Assembly (NCBI RefSeq): GCF_000931935.2
Contig: NZ_AZAC01000016.1
Location: 62,001 to 126,000 of the forward strand
From: Dethiosulfatarculus sandiegensis
GTDB taxonomy: Bacteria > Desulfobacterota > Desulfarculia > Desulfarculales > Desulfarculaceae
Direction of reading: 5' to 3'
DNA length: 64,000 bases
Part shown: piece by piece, positions 8,641 to 17,043 of the stretch
How positions within the stretch are numbered: the stretch's first letter is position 1
Layout of the letters: every line of letters begins with the position of its first letter
Made by a program: the position numbers and the translations under genes
The notes under the pieces: generated by a model
Told to the model about the DNA's origin: nothing
What the model saw: only the letters and a program-made list of their open reading frames with translations
The model's database searches: none

Positions 8641-9513
8641 TCATATTCTTTCTTCCAGTTCCTTGTGTTTGCCCAAAAGGCCCGAAGGCTTAAACAGAAG
8701 CACCAGCAAAATCGCAGCCGGGCTCACCAGCATCATGAGGTGGGTGTCGCCGTAATAAGCGGTAAAGGTCTGGGCCAGGCCCAGGATAAAAGAAGCGGCC
8801 ACCACGCCTATGGTGCTGCCCAGGCCGCCGACAATACAGACCGCCAGGGCATTGATCAAAACTCCGTAACCCTGGTCAACGTTGATGGTCCCCAGGGGCA
8901 GGATCACAATCCCGGCCAGGCCTGCGTAAAGCGCCCCGAAACCCATGGCCCAGGCTGCGATGCGGTCTGTGTTTATGCCCAGGGTCAGGGCGGTGCGTTC
9001 ATCCTGGGCAATGGCGCGAAAGGCCAGGCCGATCTTGGTGTAACGGGTAAAGAAAAATAAAAACCCGGTGAGCAGAATGCCGGCGCCGACAATCAGCACC
9101 CTTTGCAGGTCCAGGTCTGTCTGGCCTATGGTTATGGTGTCGTCGAGTATCATCGGCAGGGTGTATTCAAACCCCACAAACCCGAAATAGCGGAAAAGCT
9201 CCAACAGGATAAGCCCCAGGCCAAAGGTGGCTATCACCTCGCTTATGACCAGGCCCCGCACCCTTTGCAGGAGGTAACGGTGCCCGGCGGCTGCAACCAG
9301 GGCCACCAAAACCACCGCGAGCGGTGCGGAGACTGCATAAGGCAAACCCAGGGAATTGAGCCCCAGCCAGGCTAAAAAACCGCAGGCCACGTATAGGGCT
9401 CCATAGGCAAAGTTGGCCACCCCGCTGATGCCAAAAGTAAGATTAAAACCCAAGGCAGTCAGCAAGAGGATCACGCTGTTCACCAGCCCGTAGATCAGGG
9501 TTCCTTCCAGCAA
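8641..9513 (-). CDS. livH: branched-chain-type ABC transporter permease LivH
   Basis: 290-residue permease, almost entirely hydrophobic, with the LivH hallmarks NSVILLLTALGFNLTFGISGVANFA near the N-terminus (given here as the end of span one and the start of span two) and a conserved ALAVCIVGGLGSTIGV segment in the C-terminal half. It follows the binding protein gene across a 146-base gap that holds two hairpins, and precedes livM by 40 bases. Ends with charged KHKELEERI. Confidence 0.9.
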   Translation of the reverse strand: MLEGTLIYGLVNSVILLLTALGFNLTFGISGVANFAYGALYVACGFLAWLGLNSLGLPYAVSAPLAVVLVALVAAAGHRYLLQRVRGLVISEVIATFGLGLILLELFRYFGFVGFEYTLPMILDDTITIGQTDLDLQRVLIVGAGILLTGFLFFFTRYTKIGLAFRAIAQDERTALTLGINTDRIAAWAMGFGALYAGLAGIVILPLGTINVDQGYGVLINALAVCIVGGLGSTIGVVAASFILGLAQTFTAYYGDTHLMMLVSPAAILLVLLFKPSGLLGKHKELEERI

Positions 9514-9538
9514 CTAATCAGCTCCTTGGTTTTGAAGG

Positions 9539-9557
9539 CGGCCTTTGTCAGAGGCCG
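9539..9557 (-). repeat. small hairpin upstream of livH
   Basis: CGGCCT (9539-9544) pairs with AGGCCG (9552-9557) across a 7-base loop, in the gap between the binding protein gene and livH. It probably forms in the polycistronic mRNA together with the stronger hairpin at 9624-9649. Confidence 0.4.
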
Positions 9558-9623
9558 TTTGAGAAAAAAACAGGGATTTGCCAAACGGATGAAATTACGC
9601 GTCTTGAGAAGGCCTCGCAGTTT

Positions 9624-9649
9624 GGCGGGCCCCCGAATGAGGGCCCGCC
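9624..9649 (-). repeat. strong intra-operon hairpin after the binding protein gene
   Basis: Perfect nine-base arms GGCGGGCCC (9624-9632) and GGGCCCGCC (9641-9649) with an 8-base loop, ten bases after the stop codon of the binding protein gene; AAGGCCT pairs flank it. No U tract follows. Such hairpins typically protect the upstream part of the message and let the binding protein be made in excess over the permeases. Confidence 0.65.
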
Positions 9650-9659
9650 TATATAAGGC

Positions 9660-10922
9660 CTATTTGGCGGATTTCATCCACTTGGGAAGGGCGATTTTTT
9701 CCATGGCAATGGAAGGTGGATACACCACCACCCGCTTGCCTTGATCATTCCATTGGATAAAGCAGCCCAGGGCTGATTTGGCGGGGTCCTGGCCAAACAG
9801 GGCCTGATGCCCTTCGGAGAATTTGACCCTGCCCAAAGGCGTTTCAAGGTCGGTCTTTTTCAAGGCCTCGACAATGGCCTCCGGATCAAGCGAGCCCGCC
9901 TTTTCAATAGCCGCCTTCAGGATGAATATGGAGGCATAGGAAGGCGCAGGCCCGTGCCCGGCTTCAATGGGTTTGCCGTATTTTTTTTCATAGGCATCGT
10001 AAAAGGCCTTGGCAGGCGGATATTTGGTTGAAGGCACATTGCCAAGCTCAAATATGGAGTTCACCGCGCCGCCGATCTTTTGGTCAAAGGCTTTCCAGGC
10101 CGCCGGACCGGCCAAAGGCGAGATAAATCCGGCCATCAAGGCCGGAACCCGCATGGAGCGCCACTGCTTCACCAAAATACCGCTGGTGGGCATGTCAAAG
10201 ACCGGCAGAATTACCTGGGCCTTTTTCATCTTGGCCTTCATAAGGGCAGAGGAAAAATCACCGGCTCCAATGGGGAAGGTCTCATGCCCCAGCACCTCCC
10301 AGCCCATTTTGCCGTAGAGTTTTTTCATGATTCCCGCGGTGGCCCTGGCCCAGGCCACATCCTGGTTTATGATGTATACCTTGGTAAAGCCGTATTCCTT
10401 GTTCAGCTGGTCCATCACCCCCTTGATGTAGCCCACAAAATATTTGGCGTTAAGGCAGGTGCGGAAGACGTATTTATATTTGGGATTTTTGGCGATCATG
10501 CCTTCGGTTTTGGGGGTCATGGCAATGGTGCCTAAAAGGGGGACCTTGTGCTTGCCCAAAAGCTCCATGCCCGCCAAAAGCGCCTCTGAACGGAAAGGCC
10601 CCACCACCAAGGCGGTGGGCTTTTTCTCTAAAATCAGTTTTTCCATGCCCAAAAGCGCCTCAGGCACAGGAACACCCTTGGCCGCATCCCTGATATCAAT
10701 GGATTCGATCTTCATGGGCAGCTTTTTGGAGCCAACCTGAACCCCTCCGGCCTGGTTGATCTGCTCCACAGCCATTTCAACCGCTTTTAGGGATTCCTTG
10801 CCTTCCAAAAAAGTGAGTGAGGTGGAGACCCCCACCACCACGGATTGGCCCGCTACACCAAGGCCGGGACAGGCCAGCAGGGCAAACAGGAGAGTGAATA
10901 TTAAAAGCGCTTGTTTTTTCAT
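9660..10922 (-). CDS. ABC transporter extracellular binding protein, LivK type (transport copy)
   Basis: Periplasmic ligand-binding protein of the Leu/Ile/Val-binding fold feeding LivHMGF. I start at ATG 10922 because GGGAGG lies seven bases upstream and a typical signal peptide follows (MKKQALLIFT, hydrophobic core, cleavage near GVAG); a longer frame from 10994 would run through the sigma-54 promoter. The alternative of a lipoprotein (LLAC at 15-18) cannot be excluded. Conserved blocks are LVVGPFRSEALL, the VFRTCLNAKYF region, YIINQDVAWARA and AGHGPAPSYAS. About 420 residues. It is a paralogue of the product of 11220-12473, with matching blocks along the whole length. It is the first gene after the sigma-54 promoter. 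Confidence 0.88.
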   Translation of the reverse strand: MKKQALLIFTLLFALLACPGLGVAGQSVVVGVSTSLTFLEGKESLKAVEMAVEQINQAGGVQVGSKKLPMKIESIDIRDAAKGVPVPEALLGMEKLILEKKPTALVVGPFRSEALLAGMELLGKHKVPLLGTIAMTPKTEGMIAKNPKYKYVFRTCLNAKYFVGYIKGVMDQLNKEYGFTKVYIINQDVAWARATAGIMKKLYGKMGWEVLGHETFPIGAGDFSSALMKAKMKKAQVILPVFDMPTSGILVKQWRSMRVPALMAGFISPLAGPAAWKAFDQKIGGAVNSIFELGNVPSTKYPPAKAFYDAYEKKYGKPIEAGHGPAPSYASIFILKAAIEKAGSLDPEAIVEALKKTDLETPLGRVKFSEGHQALFGQDPAKSALGCFIQWNDQGKRVVVYPPSIAMEKIALPKWMKSAK

Positions 10923-10977
10923 GGCTTTTCCTCCCTTGAATAAAAGCGACCTGTCATAGAGAAGCATGGCTTTTAAG

Positions 10978-10993
10978 GGCAAGCTGCGTGCCA
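10978..10993 (-). promoter_or_regulatory. sigma-54 (RpoN) -24/-12 promoter of the livK-type operon
   Basis: Read on the minus strand the bases are TGGCAC-GCAGC-TTGC-C, a perfect match to the TGGCAC N5 TTGC consensus with the essential GG and GC dinucleotides at the correct spacing. The predicted start is around 10966-10968, leaving a leader of about 45 bases to the binding protein ATG with its GGGAGG site. An NtrC-family activator gene lies 1.5 kb upstream on the same strand. Confidence 0.88.
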
Positions 10994-11068
10994 AAAGGTT
11001 AAAAAACCCTATTGCTTGATATGACTAGAAAAATAGGAGGCTTAGCCAAGAGAAGGAAGGGAAAATGT

Positions 11069-11083
11069 GTTACTTAAGGTAAC
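11069..11083. promoter_or_regulatory. candidate enhancer (upstream activator site) for the sigma-54 promoter
   Basis: GTTAC-TTAAG-GTAAC is an inverted repeat with five-base arms, centred about 85 bases upstream of the -24 element, which is the normal range for an NtrC-type activator site. It is the best dyad in the 10923-11219 gap. A second GGTAAC lies near 11205. Assignment to the adjacent regulator is inference. Confidence 0.4.
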
Positions 11084-11219
11084 GGTTTAAATAATTGCGG
11101 CTTGATTCCTGGGGAGAATATTAAGTTAAAGCATGTGGTTGCCGAGGACAGACCGAAAAGTGGGTAAAAAGGTGTCAGACGCTGGACAAGGTGCCCATAA
11201 AGGTAACGCATGATGAAGG

Positions 11220-12473
11220 TCAAGGCCCGACAAACCAGGGCAGCTTAAAACCACCTTGAGCAATGGAGCTTGGAAAAACCAACCTGCGTTCGCCGTTGTT
11301 TGTCCATTGAAATACACAACCAACCGAACTCTTTTGGGGATCGGTTCCAAAGACCGCCTGTTGGGCCCGGTGAAAGCGCAGCCTGCCCATGACTCCCTGG
11401 CGGTTGGTTTGGATGAGGCTTTTCACCAGTTTTTCCGGGTCCAGGGAATCGGCCCGTTTAATGGCCTCAGCCAGGGCAAAAACCGACTCGTAAGCCGGGG
11501 CAGGGCCGTGACCGGCCTGGAGGGGACGGCCGAACCGTTGGTTGAACCTGTGGTAAAAGGCCTTTGAAAGCTGGTACTTGTCTGAAGGCAGATTGCCGAG
11601 TTCAAAGACCATGTTGAAAAAACCGGCGATTTGCCCCTGATGCTCGGCCCAGGAGCCGGGGCCGCTTAAGGGCGATATAAAGCCGCCCATAAGCGCGGGT
11701 ATCTTGCGTTTACGCCAGCCGGGCACCAAAAATGCCGCTTCCGGCTGATCGAATATGACTAAAATCACCCGCGGCTTTTTGCGGGCAACCCTTTCTAAAA
11801 TCCGGTCTGCGTTTTGCCTGGTTATGATCAGGTTTTCCTGGCCCAGCACCTGCCAGCCCCTTTTTTCAAAAAACACCTTGCTCAATAAAGAGGCTGTGGA
11901 TCTGGCCCAGGCCACATCCTGGTTGAGAATATAAACTTTTCTAAAACCAAACTGTTCACGGATCATCTCCATGGCCCCCATGAGATAAGCGGCCAGATAG
12001 CGTGAGTTAAGGCAGGTGCGGAAGATGAACCGGTTTTTCGGGTTAGCCAGAATCGCGGCCTCCACAGCCGGGGTCATGGCAATAGAGGCAACACAGGGCA
12101 GGCGATGGGCAGAGACCAGGTCCATGGATTTAAGGAAAACCTCTGAACGAAAAGGGCCGACCAAAAGGGCCTGGGGTTTTTGGGAGAGAATAAAATTCTT
12201 TAACTTCAGCAAAGGTTTGCCCGGTTTGTGGGGCGCCCTGAAATCTTCGAGATCACAAGTCTTAAGAAGCAGCTTGTGCTTTCGCCCCTTTATCTCCACC
12301 CCGCCCGAGGCGTTGATTTGCTCCACAGCCATTTGGGCCGCCCGGCAGCTTTCTTCACCTTCCAAAGAGGCCAGGGAAGTTGGTGCGCCGATTATTATCT
12401 CTTGCGCCTTGATGCCTGCGGGCGAAAGGATTATTCCCAGAACCAGAAAAAAAAGGGCTGATCGCCAGGTCAT
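11220..12473 (-). CDS. second extracellular binding protein, coupled to the two-component genes
   Basis: 417-residue periplasmic binding protein of the LivK fold, with a signal peptide (MTWRSALFFLVLGIILSPAG, cleavage near IKA/Q). It matches its paralogue at 9660-10922 block by block: LLVGPFRSEVFL, IFRTCLNSRYLAAY, YILNQDVAWARS, GFISPLSGPGSW, ELGNLPSDKY and AGHGPAPAYES. Its start overlaps the end of the NtrC-type regulator gene by four bases, so it is translated as part of the sensor operon and lies upstream of the sigma-54 promoter, not within the transporter operon. It may be a spare transporter receptor or, more interestingly, a ligand-presenting partner of the sensor kinase. No gene for another transporter follows it. 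Confidence 0.87.
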   Translation of the reverse strand: MTWRSALFFLVLGIILSPAGIKAQEIIIGAPTSLASLEGEESCRAAQMAVEQINASGGVEIKGRKHKLLLKTCDLEDFRAPHKPGKPLLKLKNFILSQKPQALLVGPFRSEVFLKSMDLVSAHRLPCVASIAMTPAVEAAILANPKNRFIFRTCLNSRYLAAYLMGAMEMIREQFGFRKVYILNQDVAWARSTASLLSKVFFEKRGWQVLGQENLIITRQNADRILERVARKKPRVILVIFDQPEAAFLVPGWRKRKIPALMGGFISPLSGPGSWAEHQGQIAGFFNMVFELGNLPSDKYQLSKAFYHRFNQRFGRPLQAGHGPAPAYESVFALAEAIKRADSLDPEKLVKSLIQTNRQGVMGRLRFHRAQQAVFGTDPQKSSVGCVFQWTNNGERRLVFPSSIAQGGFKLPWFVGP

Positions 12474-13864
12474 CGCTTGTTCCGCTCCTCTGATTCCAAT
12501 CCCAGTCTTTTAAGTTTTTGATAGAGCCCCTTGCGGGAAATCCCCAACATACGGGCGGCCAGGCTCTTGTTACCCTTACAGTGCTCCATGGTGTTTTGGA
12601 TCAGGCTCGTCTCCATTTCCTTCAGGCTGCTGCCAGGCATTGCCAGGTTGAAACCAGGACCTGTGTGAGGTTTTTTTTGAGCCGATCCTGTAATTTTGGC
12701 GGGCAGGTCGTCTGGTTTGATGGTCTTGGATCTGGAGAGTATCACAGCCCGGGCCAAGCAGTTTTTCAGCTCCCGCACATTACCCGGCCAATGGTAATTG
12801 GCCAGGGCTTCTAAGCAAGGGGTGTTTATTCCGTTTACGGGTTTGCGGTAGTGCCGGGCATAGTGCTCCAGAAAATGTTTGCATAGCAAGGGGATATCTT
12901 CTTTACGCTCCTTAAGGCAAGGCGCTTTTATTTTTATCACCTCAATACGGTAGAGCAGGTCGCATAAAAAGCCGCCTTGCCGAATATGCTGGGCAAGGTC
13001 CTGGTTGCTGGCTGCGATAATGCGCACATCCACGTTTTTAGTTTGACTGCCCCCCACGGGGCGAAAGGTTTTTTCCTCCAAAAACCTGAGCAACTTGGCC
13101 TGAAGAGCCAAAGACATCTTATCGATCTCATCAAGGAAAAGGGTTCCCTGGTCGGCTTTTTCCAGTAGGCCCATGGTGTCTTTCAGCGCGCCGGTAAAGG
13201 AACCTTTTTTATGCCCGAAAAGCTGGGCTTCCAAAAGGCTTTCCGTGAGGGCCGCACAGTTTATGGAGACCATGGGTCCGTCTTTTCGGTGGGACTTTTT
13301 ATGCAGGCTCTTGGCGATCAGCTCCTTGCCGCTGCCGGTCTCACCGGTGATCAAAACCGGCGCATCTGTGGGGGCCACGGTTTTGATGAGTTCAAACACC
13401 TTAAGCATGGTCTCGCTTTGACCTATCATGCCTTGAAAAGAGGTGTTTTGCCCCACCTGCCTGCGCAACAGGTCAAGTTCGCGGCTCATTTCCTTTTGCT
13501 TCAAAACCTTGGCCAGGGTAAGGGGCAGTTCTTCAAAATTAAGGGGTTTTATTAGATAATCCGTCACCCCGGCCTTAAGCGCCTTTATGGCTGTCTGAAC
13601 CGTGGCATAAGCGGTCATGATGATAAAGGGCGGCGTTTTTTTGATTGCCTCCATCTTTCTAAAAAGTGTCAGGCCGTCCATACCGGGCATCTTCAGATCC
13701 GAAAGTATCACATCCAGATGCGGCATTTCGCGGTAAAGGGCCAAAGCCCTTTTCCCGCCCAGGGCCTTGTGCACTAAAAAACCGTTGTCTTTCAGAAAAA
13801 GGGCCAGAACCCTTAAGGTGTTGACTTGATCATCCACAACCAATATTCCGGGCCTTTTATCCAT
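12470..13864 (-). CDS. NtrC/AtoC-family sigma-54-dependent response regulator
   Basis: Full-length 464-residue enhancer-binding activator. The receiver domain spans about 1-120 with the acidic pair D11/D12 and phospho-acceptor D56 (ILSDLKMPGMDG). The AAA+ domain has Walker A GETGSGKE (174-181), the sigma-54 contact loop GSFTGA (221-226, a variant of GAFTGA) and a TLFLDEID Walker B. A Fis-type helix-turn-helix closes the protein (AARMLGISRKGLYQKLKRL). It overlaps the downstream binding protein gene by four bases and is 16 bases from the kinase gene. The natural target is the sigma-54 promoter at 10978-10993. That link is inference from position. Confidence 0.93.
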   Translation of the reverse strand: MDKRPGILVVDDQVNTLRVLALFLKDNGFLVHKALGGKRALALYREMPHLDVILSDLKMPGMDGLTLFRKMEAIKKTPPFIIMTAYATVQTAIKALKAGVTDYLIKPLNFEELPLTLAKVLKQKEMSRELDLLRRQVGQNTSFQGMIGQSETMLKVFELIKTVAPTDAPVLITGETGSGKELIAKSLHKKSHRKDGPMVSINCAALTESLLEAQLFGHKKGSFTGALKDTMGLLEKADQGTLFLDEIDKMSLALQAKLLRFLEEKTFRPVGGSQTKNVDVRIIAASNQDLAQHIRQGGFLCDLLYRIEVIKIKAPCLKERKEDIPLLCKHFLEHYARHYRKPVNGINTPCLEALANYHWPGNVRELKNCLARAVILSRSKTIKPDDLPAKITGSAQKKPHTGPGFNLAMPGSSLKEMETSLIQNTMEHCKGNKSLAARMLGISRKGLYQKLKRLGLESEERNKR

Positions 13865-13880
13865 GTTGTTTCCTTTTTCT

Positions 13881-15785
13881 CTAGACCGGTAAATTAATGC
13901 TTACTTTCAAGCCGCCTTTTTCCCGGTTGACAAGGCTCAGCCTGCCTCCATGGGATTCAATTATGCCAAGGCTCAAGGTAAGCCCCAGGCCGGTGCCGTT
14001 TTCTTTGGTAGTGAAAAAGGGATCAAAGGCATTGGACAGATCCCGTGGGGCCATGCCCGGACCCTGGTCTGTGATTTCACAGATCACTACCGGGGCATAG
14101 GGATTGTTTTGAAGCCTGGTGAGGGTTTTAATTCCGCCTGTGTTCGGGGCTGCGTCTATTGCATTCAGATAAATGTTTATAAGCACCTGTTTGATTTGCT
14201 CATCATCAAGCCTCACCAAGGGCAGGGCAGGGTCCAGCTCGTTTTGAAAGAGGCTCGCTTCATTTTCAGATGTGCGGCTTATCAGATCCTGTACCTTTAA
14301 AATCAGACGGTTTAAATCGGTTTGTTTTTTGCGAGGTGCGGTTTGTTTGGCAAAGAACAGAAAGTCAGAGACAAAGCGGTTCAGGCGATCTGTTTCCTCC
14401 ACCACCAGACCCGAGTATTGGCGCACCAGCTCAAGGTCGCCGTGGCGTTGTTTCAGGTGGGCCATGGCGCCTTTGATGGCATTTAAGGGGTTTCTGATCT
14501 CATGAGCCACTCCGGCGGACATTCTCCCCAAAGAGGCCAGTTTTTCATTGCGCACCAACTCGGCCTGGGCTTGGGCCAGGCTGGCGGTCATGTGGTTAAA
14601 GGCTTTGGTGAGATCGCCGATTTCGTCACTGGTTGAGACCGGCAAGGGTCTGTCCAGCCTGCCCCGGGCAACCCGGTTGCTGGCCTCTGCCAGGTTGCGC
14701 AGGGGCTTGACCAGGTTATAGGAAAGTAAAAAAGCGCCCAGAACAGCCAAGAGCATGGTGACGGCCATGAGCTTGAAAACTTTTCGGCTAAGGTCATTTG
14801 CCTGTTTCTGCATCTGGGAAAGCGGCACGGTGACCGCAAGAGACCAACCCATCTGGCTTATGGGCCACATGGCTGCCAGTTTGGGCTGGTTTTCAGAAGT
14901 ATAATTAGACCACCCCTTTTTTCCCGCCATCATTTCCCTAATAAGAAATTGGAGGCTTTCTTCCGTGTAAGAGCCCTGGTTTCGCACATAAGGGGCATAA
15001 TCAGGGTGAACCAGGGTGTTGCCTTTTTGGTCCACCAGAAAGGAGTATCCATCTTCTCCAACCTGGATGTTCCGCACCTTGCCCGCGATTTTTCCGAAAT
15101 CAAGATCAATAACCAAAACACCGGCCAGGTCCCTGTATCCGGTGAAAAAAGGGTGCAGAGCGCTTATGAGATAGCCGTCTTTGGCAGGTTTTTTATTTAT
15201 CTTGGAAAAAAACACCCCTGCTTCTTTTAAAGGCGGTGAGTTAATCAAATTTCGGCCCGGCCATACGCTGCCTGCCCGGTTTATGGAAAAGCCGGCCCGG
15301 TTAACCTGGATCAGGGTTTTGCCTGAAATATCCAGAAACCTTACACTCAGGTAATGTTGGGTGCGCTCCAGTAATTCCCGGCTGAGCCGCACCAGGTTTT
15401 CCTGGTGAAACATGGATTCCGCCTGCAATTCAAAATGCCTGGCCAGGTGGTATTCATCCAATACCGGCAGGCTTGTCATGGTCTTCAAATCCATGCGGCA
15501 ACCCGCAAAGGCCTGGTTGATCTCCTCGGCAACCGCCTTTACCTTGAGCATTTGCTCCTGACGCACCAGATGGTTCACCCTGTCGCTGGCCGCGTCCATG
15601 GAATAGTAGCCAACCAGGGCAATGGGAAGGCACACTAAAGGCAGTATCACCAGCAAAAGCTTGGCAAAAATGGATATACCCGGCCGCTGGGACAAAGAGG
15701 CCTCGCTTGTCTTTAAGTTGGATGGTGTCGCTTTATTACCTGGTAAATCTATATGAGTATAGGTGGTAAGGAGCTGCGAGGTCAA
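13881..15785 (-). CDS. membrane sensor histidine kinase with Cache-type extracellular domain and HAMP
   Basis: Two transmembrane spans (about 41-60 and 338-358) flank a periplasmic region of about 275 residues with the double-Cache look (GYLISALHPFF, GEDGYSFLVDQKGNTLVHPD). A HAMP domain follows (NLVKPLRNLAEASNRVARG), then a HisKA domain with H428 in [15 protein letters not shown], and an HATPase domain with N box YLNAIDAA, DQGPGM and GTGLGLTL. Cache domains bind small organic acids and amino acids. The partner is the NtrC-type regulator 16 bases downstream. The frame starts at a TTG (15785) without a good ribosome binding site; about 35 polar residues precede the first span, so a start further in, such as TTG at residue 31, is possible. 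Confidence 0.88.
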   Translation of the reverse strand: MTSQLLTTYTHIDLPGNKATPSNLKTSEASLSQRPGISIFAKLLLVILPLVCLPIALVGYYSMDAASDRVNHLVRQEQMLKVKAVAEEINQAFAGCRMDLKTMTSLPVLDEYHLARHFELQAESMFHQENLVRLSRELLERTQHYLSVRFLDISGKTLIQVNRAGFSINRAGSVWPGRNLINSPPLKEAGVFFSKINKKPAKDGYLISALHPFFTGYRDLAGVLVIDLDFGKIAGKVRNIQVGEDGYSFLVDQKGNTLVHPDYAPYVRNQGSYTEESLQFLIREMMAGKKGWSNYTSENQPKLAAMWPISQMGWSLAVTVPLSQMQKQANDLSRKVFKLMAVTMLLAVLGAFLLSYNLVKPLRNLAEASNRVARGRLDRPLPVSTSDEIGDLTKAFNHMTASLAQAQAELVRNEKLASLGRMSAGVAHEIRNPLNAIKGAMAHLKQRHGDLELVRQYSGLVVEETDRLNRFVSDFLFFAKQTAPRKKQTDLNRLILKVQDLISRTSENEASLFQNELDPALPLVRLDDEQIKQVLINIYLNAIDAAPNTGGIKTLTRLQNNPYAPVVICEITDQGPGMAPRDLSNAFDPFFTTKENGTGLGLTLSLGIIESHGGRLSLVNREKGGLKVSINLPV

Positions 15786-15912
15786 CCGGCATGAGCAGGT
15801 GGAGTTTTTTTACAGATCAAATAACAAAGGCCCTGTCCTAGGTTTAAATTTACAAAACCAAGGCGGAGCCTGTTGTCACGAACCGGATCTTTAAGCCGGG
15901 TTTTTATTTTTT

Positions 15913-15988
15913 TGGTGGAGACGATGGGACTTGAACCCACGGCCTGTGCGTTGCGAACGCACCGCTCTCCCAACTGAGCTACGTCCCC
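15913..15988 (-). tRNA. tRNA-Ala (CGC)
   Basis: A complete cloverleaf reads on the minus strand. The acceptor arm GGGGACG pairs with CGTCTCC and contains the G3-U70 wobble that marks alanine tRNAs; the D arm reads AGCTCAGTTGGGAGAGC; the anticodon stem GTGCG/CGCAC holds the loop TTCGCAA with anticodon CGC; and the T arm has GTTCAAGTC. The discriminator is A, and CCA is encoded (15913-15915). Confidence 0.96.
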
Positions 15989-16455
15989 ACTTGGGCAGCC
16001 AAAGGCGATTGGTTTAACCGCCGAGTTGGACTAGAAGGCGAATATACCTGGCGGATGCGGGCAAGTCAACCGTCTGCAAGGGGATAATTTCCTCACCCCT
16101 TGTTTGAGGGGTTCTCCGAGGTGTTTTTTGTTTCTGCCCTTTTAGGGTGACGTTAAAATATAGACAAAACCAAGTTTTCTGGTTGTTGCAGGCATACTTA
16201 TGTGGTTTTGTGTTATTGAAGTAAAAGGCTGGCGCCTTAGGTTGGAAAACAGGTTAACGCCTTTTGAAAACAGGCATAAGTTATCGACAACAGAGATTCA
16301 ACATGTTAGCATCCGTCGTGTTCAAGGCAATCATTATCAAACGAAAAACAATGCCTTAAACACGGCATCTAAAATTACGCGCTCTTGTTTTAAAGAGCCG
16401 GTATCCATGTCCGGAAAAAATAACAGGCTTCAATGTCTTGGGAGGGAGTTTTTGC
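15989..16455. other. non-coding gap between tRNA-Ala and hisB
   Basis: Besides the tRNA promoter, this gap holds a short hairpin ACCCCT (16095-16100) / AGGGGT (16107-16112), flanked by CCTC and GAGG and followed by a T-rich stretch. It would look like a plus-strand terminator, but no plus-strand gene ends here. The open frame from 16200 has poor composition and no ribosome binding site. I see no his leader peptide. Confidence 0.5.
16041..16069 (-). promoter_or_regulatory. sigma-70 promoter of tRNA-Ala
   Basis: On the minus strand TTGACT (16064-16069) and TATATT (16041-16046) are separated by exactly 17 bases. The expected start is about 45 bases before the first base of the tRNA. Confidence 0.75.
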
Positions 16456-17043
16456 ATGGGGCGATCGGCGCTTATCGAGCGCAACACCAAGGAAACCAAA
16501 ATAAAGGTTGATCTCGCATTGGATGGTCAGGGCAGGCTGGATATTGACACCGGCCTGGGTTTTTTCGACCATATGCTCACCCATGTGGGGTTTCACGGTT
16601 TCTTTGATCTCAAGGTCAAGGCTATTGGAGACCTGGAGGTGGATCAGCACCACACTGTGGAAGATGTGGGGATCTGCCTGGGCCAGGCCTTTGTCCGGGC
16701 CCTGGGCGATAAAAAAGGCATCGCCCGCTATGGACATGCCTTTGTGCCCATGGATGAAGCCCTGGCCAGGGTGGTTTTAGATTTCAGCAATCGCCCCATA
16801 GTGGTTGTCACGGGTGTAAAGTTCCCCGGCGAGCCCGGTGGATTCGGTCTTCAGCTGGCCAAGGAATTCTGGCGGGCTTTTGCACTGCATGCCGGGGTTA
16901 CTCTGCATATTGATTTGTGTTACGGCGAAAACGATCATCACATACTGGAGGCTGCCTTTAAGGCCCTGGGCAGGGCTTTGGATCAGGCTGTTTCCCTGGA
17001 TCCGCGCAGCAAGGGCGTGGCATCGACCAAGGGGGTTCTATGA
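16456..17043 (+). CDS. hisB: imidazoleglycerol-phosphate dehydratase HisB
   Basis: Catalyses the dehydration of imidazole glycerol phosphate in histidine synthesis; cytoplasmic, manganese-dependent 24-mer. I start at ATG 16456 (MGRSALIERNTKE), preceded by GGGAGGGAG seven bases away; this gives 195 residues, the usual monofunctional length. The metal-binding repeats are visible: FFDHMLTHVGFHG, DQHHTVEDVG, RYGHAFVPMDEAL and ENDHHILEAAFKA. Its end overlaps the lipoprotein gene by four bases, and hisA follows that. Confidence 0.95.
   Translation: MGRSALIERNTKETKIKVDLALDGQGRLDIDTGLGFFDHMLTHVGFHGFFDLKVKAIGDLEVDQHHTVEDVGICLGQAFVRALGDKKGIARYGHAFVPMDEALARVVLDFSNRPIVVVTGVKFPGEPGGFGLQLAKEFWRAFALHAGVTLHIDLCYGENDHHILEAAFKALGRALDQAVSLDPRSKGVASTKGVL

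Noticed and set aside
15782..15973. Minus-strand frame upstream of the kinase gene
   Set aside because: It reads through most of tRNA-Ala.
16200..16511. Plus-strand frame upstream of hisB
   Set aside because: No ribosome binding site, odd composition, and it runs into hisB in another frame.
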